In this document: in pieces, positions 8,130-13,967 of the stretch
How positions within the stretch are numbered: position 1 is the first letter of the stretch
Layout of the letters: every line of letters starts with the position of its first letter
The notes under the pieces: generated by a model
Seen by the model: only the letters and a program-made list of their open reading frames with translations
Told to the model about the DNA's origin: nothing
Databases searched by the model: none
Program-made: the position numbers and the translations under genes
NCBI GenBank assembly: GCA_025924755.1
Contig: JAICHT010000063.1
Span: 1-13,967, forward strand
Direction: 5' to 3'
Length of the DNA: 13,967 nt
Source of the DNA: Chitinophagaceae bacterium
GTDB lineage: Bacteria > Bacteroidota > Bacteroidia > Chitinophagales > Chitinophagaceae

Positions 8130-8879
8130 TCAAAAACCAATGGAGTTGCCGCCGTCTACCGGCAGCACCACACCTGTAATATAGTTAGATGCGGCGGATG
8201 CTAAAAATAAAACGGCATCCGCCACTGCAGCGGGCTCGCCTAATTTGCCCATCGGTGTACGCGATAATACTTTACCCTTTCGTTCCGGATCGTTATTCAG
8301 CGCTTTGGCCGACATATCGGTAGCAATAAAGCCGGGTGCAAGGCAATTTACCCGGATACCTTTTGGCGATAGCTCCACTGCCATAGCCCGCGTCATGCCT
8401 TCAATAGCCGATTTGGAAGCCGTGTATGCAATGACTTTGGGAATGCCATATTGCGAAGCCATAGAACTGATATTGATAATGCTGCCGCTCTCTTTTTCGA
8501 TCATGTACTTCACTATTTCCCTGGACAATACAAAAGCAGCGGTAACATTAGTGAGCAATATATTTTGAAACTCTTCATCCGTTACTTCGGTAAATTCTTT
8601 TTTCAGGTTAATGCCGGCATTGTTTACCAGTATATCAATTTTACCATGCATATCCACTATTTGCTTTACCAGTTGTGGGATAGCTTTCAAGTCATTTAAA
8701 TCGAATGCTATGCATTCGCACCGATTGCCTAATTTTTCTTTTGCATTTTCGAGTTTCTGTTGGTCACGACCCACAATAATAGTATGGATGCCGCTTTGAA
8801 TAAATTTTTCTGTAATGGCAAGCCCAATTCCGGAACCACCTCCTGTAACTATGGCAATCTTATGTTGTGGTGTTTGCAT
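8130..8879 (-). CDS. Short-chain dehydrogenase/reductase, first gene of the xylan cluster
   Basis: Predicted 249-residue cytosolic oxidoreductase of the classical SDR family, with no signal peptide, unlike the rest of the operon. The Rossmann motif TGGGSGIG lies at 12-19, NNAG at 86-89, and the catalytic set is Asn111, Ser139, Tyr152 and Lys156 (YTASK). Arg38 after the second strand (VGRD) suggests preference for NADP(H). The C-terminal part (APGFIATDM, RTPMGKLGEP, VDGG) resembles gluconate 5-dehydrogenase, KduD-like and 3-oxoacyl-ACP reductase relatives, which cannot be separated by eye. Because the gene leads an operon that releases glucuronic acid, a role in reducing or oxidising a sugar acid is an attractive inference. 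At 249 residues it is shorter than the SDR-type fructuronate reductase I recall (about 280), so that identity is less likely. The ATG at 8877-8879 is the only sensible start; no Shine-Dalgarno sequence is seen. Confidence 0.88.
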   Translation of the reverse strand: MQTPQHKIAIVTGGGSGIGLAITEKFIQSGIHTIIVGRDQQKLENAKEKLGNRCECIAFDLNDLKAIPQLVKQIVDMHGKIDILVNNAGINLKKEFTEVTDEEFQNILLTNVTAAFVLSREIVKYMIEKESGSIINISSMASQYGIPKVIAYTASKSAIEGMTRAMAVELSPKGIRVNCLAPGFIATDMSAKALNNDPERKGKVLSRTPMGKLGEPAAVADAVLFLASAASNYITGVVLPVDGGNSIGF

Positions 8880-8941
8880 CTTTTGCTAATATTCTTTTCG
8901 AAGAAACTGCGATAACTGGTTAAAAGCGATACCTGTAATTT

Positions 8942-8959
8942 TTTAATATCAATATTAAA
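8942..8959. promoter_or_regulatory. 18-base AT-rich palindrome, possible operator
   Basis: TTTAATAT and ATATTAAA form perfect 8-base arms around the dinucleotide CA. It lies 63-80 bases upstream of the SDR start codon, immediately downstream of a possible promoter, where a bound repressor could block transcription of the operon. The symmetry is seen directly; the function is inference, and AT-rich DNA makes chance palindromes more likely. Confidence 0.3.
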
Positions 8960-8968
8960 TTATAAAAT

Positions 8969-8997
8969 TAAATTTATCAGCAGTCATATTAAAGCAA
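8969..8997 (-). promoter_or_regulatory. Possible promoter of the SDR-GH115 operon
   Basis: On the minus strand TTG (plus positions 8995-8997) is followed 18 bases later by TAAATTTA (8969-8976), which matches the Bacteroidota -7 consensus TAnnTTTG at all but the last fixed base. Transcription would start near 8962, leaving a leader of roughly 83 bases before the SDR start codon. The match is imperfect and lies in AT-rich DNA, so this is only a candidate. Confidence 0.25.
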
Positions 8998-9015
8998 TTG
9001 GCTGCAGTGATGCAC

Positions 9016-9042
9016 GCAAAGCATATGAACTAATTGCTTTGC
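9016..9042. promoter_or_regulatory. Interrupted inverted repeat, candidate operator
   Basis: GCAAAGCA (9016-9023) and TGCTTTGC (9035-9042) are perfect inverted copies separated by 11 bases, a layout suited to a dimeric regulator. A second copy of the core, AAAGCAATT (8991-8999), is the exact reverse complement of AATTGCTTT (9032-9040), so the right arm could pair with either left arm. The inner copy overlaps the TTG of the candidate operon promoter. A shared control site for both divergent transcripts is plausible. No regulator gene is visible in the window. Confidence 0.4.
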
Positions 9043-9205
9043 ATTATTACTTACCAATCTAAATATAGTTATTCCAACCTGCTTTCAGCATTTCATGGTT
9101 TACTGATACCTTATGGTTTCAAGGATGATAAGAAAAGAGGCACTCAATAATAAAAGTTGAAAGTGTATCGCATGTTAATTTATCAGGCTTTTATATCTTT
9201 AAAGC

Positions 9206-10522
9206 ATGAATATAAAATGGATTTCTCTTTTTTTATTTGCAGCTTTTTTAATTATTGATACCAATATGGTAAGTGCCCAGACAGAAATTACCAAATGGCA
9301 AGGTGATAAAAAAGGCGCTGTTTCCATTACGTACGATGATGGTTCCATTAATCAATTCCGGTATGCACTGCCGGTGATGCAACGACTGCATATTCCCGCC
9401 ACGTTTTATATTATCACAGGGCCTATACCCGGTTCTAAATACCAGGGAAAGTTCATTGGGCGGCCCATTTCTGAAATCATCCGGGAAACGGCTACACAGC
9501 CCACAAATGAAATGAATTATTTTGAAAGGGCATCCGCAGCAAAATACCTGGGCTATATCGGTGCAGATGCTTATTACGACAAAAGTGCTATTGCTTTTGA
9601 AGATGGAAAGTTAGCGGATGCCTATAAAATAATGGATTCGTTATATAGCAATGTAAGAAACGGAAGTTTAAAAAAAGGCATGGAACTAAGCGATGAAGTG
9701 GCGCAGGAAAAAGGACTTACGTGGGATAGTATAAAAAAGTATGCAGGTGAAGGATATGAATTTGCCAGCCACACCATCACTCATACACATATGGCCGTAC
9801 TCGATACCACCAATATGTTTTACGAACTCGAGAAAAGCAAAGAAGATATTAAAAACCATTTAGGAGACCGATATACTTTTACCGCTGAAATACCTTTTGG
9901 CATTGAACATCCAAGGGCTATGAAATATTCGCTGCCCTCCTACCCCACGCTGCGCAACCTGATGACAGACCCATATATGCAGGAAATTAACCGCGGCTAT
10001 AAAACACAGCCCGGATCGGCCGGTAAAGAGTACGTGCAATGGCAACGAGGCGGCACTACTGAAACACCTTTGCCTTTGATGCAATCATGGGTAGATACTA
10101 CGCTGGCACATGATAACATCTGGCTGGTGCTGGTTTTTCATGGTGTAGATGGCATTGGCTATGAAGCCTTACCGCATCAATTGCTGGATACGTATTTTCA
10201 GTATATCAAACAACACAATGATAGCTTATGGATTGCTACTTTTAGCGATGTAGCCAAGTATATGCGGGAAAGAATGCATGCCTCTTTGCAAACCGATAAA
10301 ACAAAAAACAAACTGGTAGTGCATCTACAACATTCGCTGGATAAAAATACCTACAATATACCGCTTACCTTAAAAACGTATGTGCCGCAAGCATGGAAAG
10401 CAGTAACGGTAACGCAGGATGGAAAGCACCAGAAAGTACAGGCTAACCAGGATGCAAAAGGCACCTATGTATTGTACAATGCAAGCCCAAACAAAGGAGC
10501 CATAGAAGTAGCTGCAAAATAA
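9206..10522 (+). CDS. Long polysaccharide deacetylase-like protein with insertion and C-terminal extension
   Basis: Predicted 438-residue secreted protein with a NodB-type deacetylase fold. The signal peptide ends near Ala24-Gln25. TYDDG (42-46) carries the two metal/base aspartates Asp44 and Asp45, SHTITHTH (188-195) gives the metal-binding histidines His189 and His193, and VFHGVDG (310-316) is the C-terminal His motif. Motif 3 is reduced to IPFG (229-232). About 110 residues, partly helical, lie between the first two motifs where most family members have about 50, and residues about 365-438 form an added beta-rich tail that may bind sugar or pack on the catalytic domain. It is transcribed away from the six-gene cluster and is probably a paralogue of its deacetylase (3566-2766), sharing the order FHGV, ALP or SLP, LWIA or IWIA, DVA near the end. 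A glycan deacetylase is likely; the substrate is unknown. Confidence 0.8.
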   Translation: MNIKWISLFLFAAFLIIDTNMVSAQTEITKWQGDKKGAVSITYDDGSINQFRYALPVMQRLHIPATFYIITGPIPGSKYQGKFIGRPISEIIRETATQPTNEMNYFERASAAKYLGYIGADAYYDKSAIAFEDGKLADAYKIMDSLYSNVRNGSLKKGMELSDEVAQEKGLTWDSIKKYAGEGYEFASHTITHTHMAVLDTTNMFYELEKSKEDIKNHLGDRYTFTAEIPFGIEHPRAMKYSLPSYPTLRNLMTDPYMQEINRGYKTQPGSAGKEYVQWQRGGTTETPLPLMQSWVDTTLAHDNIWLVLVFHGVDGIGYEALPHQLLDTYFQYIKQHNDSLWIATFSDVAKYMRERMHASLQTDKTKNKLVVHLQHSLDKNTYNIPLTLKTYVPQAWKAVTVTQDGKHQKVQANQDAKGTYVLYNASPNKGAIEVAAK

Positions 10523-10578
10523 AAATAAAGAACTGTTTTTAGCAGCTTAAATATTTGGCTGGCCCAGTAGTTTATCTA

Positions 10579-12102
10579 CTACTTCCAGATGCTTTTTAAC
10601 AGGGCATAAGTCAGAGAGTTGATGGTAAATGCATCGGGGGATTGAATAGTAATATGCGTAAAGGGCTGAGTAGGAAAAAATATTTCTGTCATCACACTTA
10701 ATCCTTTATCGGCAAACATTTCTACCGAAGCATTGTCTACTATCAATGTCATATCCATATTATTGGAAGCAACCAGCCGTGGCGCTGTATGCGTTCGGGC
10801 AAAGCCTTTTTCAAAATCCACTTTTCCTGATTTTGTACGATCGATATAATAGTGGTTAGCCTTCTTATCATATCCAATTACCAACTTTTCGCCTGCATCA
10901 TTGGAGAGGATAATAGTAAATGATTTTATAGTGCCACTAATAAAACTCAGTTTAGCCGGGCCGGTAAGGTCCCCGGTTTTTGCTGTAAGATCATAACTAC
11001 CAGCTTTTATATTTTCCAGGTGCAAGGGCGGCTCTGCTAGTTTATTTAATTCGGGCACCGGTTTGGAACGCAGCAAATATTTACCGGCTACTTTTTCAAT
11101 ACTTAAATCCCTGGGGACGGTCATGGCGCTCCTCCATTTTTCCGTAGGCACCACATTAGCATATTGCCAGTTGCTCATCCAGCCCAAAAAGATTTTCCGG
11201 TTGCCGGTATTAGCCCAGGTTACGCCGGCATATTCATCCGGACCATAATCCAGCCATCTGGTATCTGTTTGATAAGGGGTAAATGTTTTTCCATCAAAAT
11301 CTCCTGTAAAATATTGCGTAGCCGAGCCTCCGTTAGGGCCGCCGGGATTAATGTTTACAATTAATATCCATATCTTTTTTCCTTTATAATCCAGCGGAAA
11401 CAGATCTGGACATTCCCATACGCCGCCATGTGCTCCTACTTCTTTTCCAAATTCACTTTCTTTTGTCCAGGTTTTTAAATCTTTGGATGAATAAAAAGTG
11501 ATACGATCCAAAGTTGCAAGTGTCATAATCCATTTCTTACTCCCTTCATACCACATTACTTTAGGGTCGCGAAAATCTTTGATCCCCGGATTTTTAAGCA
11601 CCGGGTTGCCCGAATATTTTGTCCAGGTTTTACCATCATCCAGGCTGTAGGCAAGGCTTTCATTTTGGAAATCATTTCTTCCTTCTTTCGCTCCTTTAGG
11701 ATCATGGTGGGTAAAGATGGCCACTAATGGCGCTTTGCCGTTTTTACCGAACCCTGATGTATTGTTTTTATCTACTACGGCACTGCCCGAAAAAATGTAG
11801 CCTAATGAATCGGGGTACAGCGCAATTGGCTGTTGCTGCCAGTGTACCAAATCGGTACTGGTGACGTGACCCCAGTGCATCGGGCCCCATACGGTGCTGT
11901 CGGGGTAATACTGAAAAAACAAATGATATACACCCTTGTAATACACCATTCCATTGGGGTCGTTCATCCAATGCGCCTGCGGTGAAAAATGGATTTGCGG
12001 CCGGAACGGTTCCTTATACATTGCAGGTTGTGCAGACGACTGGAAAACAAAAATTAGACTCGTGAACAATAGGAATATCAAAAACTTTACTGCCTTGATC
12101 AT
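10579..12102 (-). CDS. GH32 fructan hydrolase (exo-levanase/inulinase/invertase type)
   Basis: Predicted 507-residue secreted glycoside hydrolase that releases fructose from beta-fructans (levan or inulin) or sucrose. A hydrophobic signal peptide ends near Ala24-Gln25. The five-bladed propeller carries all three catalytic motifs: WMNDPNG (45-51) with nucleophile Asp48, FRDP (177-180) with transition-state-stabilising Asp179, and WECPD (229-233) with acid/base Glu230. SGSAVVD (105-111) and the conserved Q-N-E-S-L-A-Y-S stretch (146-153) also fit exo-acting enzymes. Residues about 365-507 form the usual C-terminal beta-sandwich. The length is normal for single-module exo-fructanases. It stands alone between two intergenic gaps; no fructokinase, fructose transporter or SusC/SusD pair is visible, and it is separate from the xylan cluster. 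It converges with the plus-strand deacetylase gene, the two ends being 56 bases apart. Which fructan it prefers cannot be read from sequence. Confidence 0.95.
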   Translation of the reverse strand: MIKAVKFLIFLLFTSLIFVFQSSAQPAMYKEPFRPQIHFSPQAHWMNDPNGMVYYKGVYHLFFQYYPDSTVWGPMHWGHVTSTDLVHWQQQPIALYPDSLGYIFSGSAVVDKNNTSGFGKNGKAPLVAIFTHHDPKGAKEGRNDFQNESLAYSLDDGKTWTKYSGNPVLKNPGIKDFRDPKVMWYEGSKKWIMTLATLDRITFYSSKDLKTWTKESEFGKEVGAHGGVWECPDLFPLDYKGKKIWILIVNINPGGPNGGSATQYFTGDFDGKTFTPYQTDTRWLDYGPDEYAGVTWANTGNRKIFLGWMSNWQYANVVPTEKWRSAMTVPRDLSIEKVAGKYLLRSKPVPELNKLAEPPLHLENIKAGSYDLTAKTGDLTGPAKLSFISGTIKSFTIILSNDAGEKLVIGYDKKANHYYIDRTKSGKVDFEKGFARTHTAPRLVASNNMDMTLIVDNASVEMFADKGLSVMTEIFFPTQPFTHITIQSPDAFTINSLTYALLKSIWK

Positions 12103-12215
12103 TTGGAAACTTTCTAAGAAGATGAATAGTGATTACTACAACTTACAAATTCTTTACACCATATGCTACTTTTATTTATTTCGCTTCCACAGCTTTCTTT
12201 TATAAATGCCGCGCC

Positions 12216-12223
12216 CAAACCTA
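12216..12223 (-). promoter_or_regulatory. Bacteroidota -7 element upstream of the GH32 gene
   Basis: The minus strand reads TAGGTTTG, a full match to TAnnTTTG, 114 bases upstream of the GH32 start codon in the 185-base gap after the TreS-maltokinase gene. The expected TTG about 19 bases further upstream is only ATT, so the -33 part is weak. Transcription would begin near 12209 with a leader of roughly 107 bases. Confidence 0.4.
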
Positions 12224-12287
12224 AATATACTCACTGCCTTTTAATACATTTTTTAAACGCAATAACCAAAGAAGGCAAACTACAGCT

Positions 12288-13967
12288 CTACAAAATAACC
12301 CGTTGTATAATGCGTAATGGTATGATAGTCCGATCCGGACGGTGTATCACTTCGTAGTTGAACCATTGCAACGCATCTTCCAGTAAAAAAGTTTGCATCA
12401 GCACTTCAAAATCATCGGCATCATCCGGAATAAATGCAGTGCCGTTTAATTCATCCAGGTAAGCCTTCATAAAAAAGCCGCTGATATAATGCGCCCAAAA
12501 ATCAGCAAAGTTCAGCATGGCATCCTGCTCTTTTTGCTGCATTTGTGATGATGTCAAAAACTCTTCGTAAGCCACGTAGTAAAACGAACGGATCATAGCT
12601 GCCACATCACGTAATGGTGACCGTTTCAAGCGCCGTTCGCTATATGGCTTCGAGGGATCGCCGCCAAAGTCATGAAGCATCACATCTTTGCCGGTAAGCA
12701 AAATATGCGACAAGCCTAAATGCCCATGAATACGGATCTTCAGCACATCCAACTTTTTACTATAAACCTTTTTGAGTGTGGTTAAAAGCTGCGCTTTCTT
12801 ATTGTTCAATTCTTTTACTTCTTCCGCAATATTGCCGGGTAGGTTGTGTCCATTTTTATCAATCACCTGTCCCATCTCCCGCACCAGCGACACCATAGAT
12901 GAAAACAGGGAACGCTGGTAGTGCAAAGAAAACTCCTCTGGTATAAAATCTTTTTCCAGACTGCCGGTCAGCGCCTTGTGCACCTCTGCCAATCGTTTAC
13001 CGGTTTGCCTTGCTGCTTCTGCGGCATTGGCGCCAACAAATTCTTTCACTTCATAATCCAGTTCTTCAAAAGCAACCGGCTCCATAACGCTTCCTTTTTT
13101 AGGATACGCTGAAATAATTGTCCTATCCCTGGCCAGTATGCGTTCAATAAAATTGGTTACCCGCTCTAACATATAGTGGTGGCCGTCCCCGTGATTTTCC
13201 TCCAGCTTTTCCAACATGCCTAAAATAAAAGTGCTGTCATTTAAGTGCCACTCTATATCACCAACATATTTTGTAGTATGCACATCTGCATGGGTTAAAA
13301 AACGGGTAATTTCCACGTCGGGGTGAATGCCTTTATCCACCTTGCGGTAAAGTTTTAAAAGGTACTGGTTGTCGTAAATGATAGCTGTATGCATTTCAGT
13401 AGTAGCGCTAACTTTCGTAGAATAATGCTCTATGCTTTGTATGGATTCCTGCAAGGTTTTATCAGCAGTAAAAACCACTTCGCCGCCGGACATGAATCGC
13501 TTTCCGTTGGCAAGGAATGCAAAAAGCGCCTTTTGAAAGGAAGTAGTATAAGCAGCATCTACCAAATAACCTTCTTGCTCCCCCATTTTTAATTGTGCTA
13601 TTACCGTGGCAGCGTAGGTTGCGTCGGGTTCTTTTCCATCTTCTTTACTAACAAATGCTACAGGCAGTTGATAATATTCCGGCAAGCCCGTTTCAAAAGC
13701 CACTTCTATCAATAATATTTCCACTTCCTTATCGCCAACCGGTAAGCCTGTATGTTCTATAATATTTGTACTGAGTATTGCTTTGTCTTTGCTAACAAAC
13801 CATGGCATGCGCTTTATATATTCAGGCAGCACCTGATTTTGCAATGTATAGCCGGTTTCATCAATAAACAAAGCATCCCAGTTATCTGCTTGCAGAAAGT
13901 GAAGTTTTGTTTCTGTTGGTGCGTCTGTTGCAGATTTTTTCAAATAAAACCAGTTGTAGGAATAGGG
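12288..13967 (-). CDS. treS: Trehalose synthase-maltokinase fusion, C-terminal part (cut by window edge)
   Basis: The visible 559 codons are the end of a larger gene; the frame is open up to the right edge. A TTG at 13941-13943 is in frame but is unlikely to be the start, because the codons upstream of it read PYSYNWFYL, closely resembling the last strand of the TreS amylase-type domain (G-P-x-x-F-Y-W-F-x-L). TreS interconverts maltose and trehalose, and a fused maltokinase makes maltose 1-phosphate for GlgE glucan synthesis. Counting the TTG codon as 1, maltokinase features are LPEYIKRMPWF (39-49), LLKLYRK (195-201) with likely ATP-binding Lys197, PDVEITRFL (208-216), the catalytic loop IHGHLGLSH (405-413), HDFGGDP (424-430) and ERRLKRSPLRDVAAM (436-450). 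In the usual loop HGDxHLGQ, the Asp acts as catalytic base; here it is His408, and the Gln is His413, while the metal-binding Asp425 is kept. The kinase half may therefore be inactive or altered. Fusion identity is firm; kinase activity is doubtful. Confidence 0.9.
   Translation of the reverse strand, partial: PYSYNWFYLKKSATDAPTETKLHFLQADNWDALFIDETGYTLQNQVLPEYIKRMPWFVSKDKAILSTNIIEHTGLPVGDKEVEILLIEVAFETGLPEYYQLPVAFVSKEDGKEPDATYAATVIAQLKMGEQEGYLVDAAYTTSFQKALFAFLANGKRFMSGGEVVFTADKTLQESIQSIEHYSTKVSATTEMHTAIIYDNQYLLKLYRKVDKGIHPDVEITRFLTHADVHTTKYVGDIEWHLNDSTFILGMLEKLEENHGDGHHYMLERVTNFIERILARDRTIISAYPKKGSVMEPVAFEELDYEVKEFVGANAAEAARQTGKRLAEVHKALTGSLEKDFIPEEFSLHYQRSLFSSMVSLVREMGQVIDKNGHNLPGNIAEEVKELNNKKAQLLTTLKKVYSKKLDVLKIRIHGHLGLSHILLTGKDVMLHDFGGDPSKPYSERRLKRSPLRDVAAMIRSFYYVAYEEFLTSSQMQQKEQDAMLNFADFWAHYISGFFMKAYLDELNGTAFIPDDADDFEVLMQTFLLEDALQWFNYEVIHRPDRTIIPLRIIQRVIL

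Larger units (their letters stand above)
8880..9205. other. Divergent intergenic region with inverted repeats
   Basis: This 326-base AT-rich stretch separates the SDR-led operon (leftward) from the second deacetylase gene (rightward). I see no convincing small gene in it. It contains an 18-base AT-rich palindrome (8942-8959), a possible minus-strand promoter (8969-8997) and an interrupted inverted repeat (9016-9042), listed separately. The part nearest the plus-strand gene (about 9045-9205) shows no convincing promoter by eye. Confidence 0.7.

Noticed and set aside
9194..9201. TATCTTTA as a -7 element for the plus-strand deacetylase
   Set aside because: Transcription would start at or inside the start codon, and no TTG lies at the right distance upstream.
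10566..10580. Hairpin AGTAG-TTTAT-CTACT in the convergent gap before the GH32 stop
   Set aside because: The stem is only 5 bases with no T-run on either strand; a bidirectional terminator here is possible but not supported.

Overview
The window looks like the chromosome of a plant-polysaccharide-degrading member of the Bacteroidota, most likely near the Chitinophagaceae. The reasons are an AT-leaning composition, almost no Shine-Dalgarno sequences, signal peptides that repeatedly end in Ala-Gln, a lipoprotein with a Cys just after a hydrophobic stretch, one good match to the Bacteroidota -7 element TAnnTTTG, and the gene content (GH115, CE15, CE2-like and sialate-O-acetylesterase-like enzymes, a TreS-maltokinase fusion). 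The taxonomic call is an inference from these traits. The window holds nine protein-coding genes and no RNA genes, insertion sequences or CRISPR.

Region 1 (206-8879, all minus strand) is a compact six-gene cluster read from right to left: a cytosolic short-chain dehydrogenase (SDR), a GH115 xylan alpha-1,2-glucuronidase, a sialate-O-acetylesterase/CE20-like esterase, a CE4-type polysaccharide deacetylase-like protein, a CE15 glucuronoyl esterase-like protein and a CE2-like acetyl esterase lipoprotein. Gaps are 32, 2, 5, 4 and 90 bases, so one operon is likely. The five exported products act on decorations rather than on a backbone: GH115 removes (4-O-methyl-)glucuronic acid, CE15 cuts the ester joining that acid to lignin, and the others are expected to remove acetyl groups. 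The natural reading is a glucuronoxylan side-chain-stripping operon. No xylanase, xylosidase, SusC/SusD pair or regulator is present in the window, so backbone cleavage and uptake must be encoded elsewhere. The SDR could act on a released sugar acid, but its substrate cannot be read from sequence.

Region 2 (8880-10522) is a 326-base divergent intergenic region containing two inverted repeats, followed on the plus strand by a second, longer polysaccharide deacetylase-like protein that appears to be a paralogue of the one inside the operon.

Region 3 (10579-12102, minus) is a stand-alone secreted GH32 fructan hydrolase with all three catalytic motifs and a good -7 promoter element upstream. Region 4 (12288 to the right edge, minus) is the C-terminal maltokinase part of a trehalose synthase-maltokinase fusion. 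The reading frame stays open through the window edge, so the gene is cut there. Its kinase catalytic loop reads HGH where maltokinases normally have HGD, the most unexpected single feature of the window. I did not find a clearly new multi-gene system; the strongest leads are this altered kinase loop and the composition of the decoration-removing operon.
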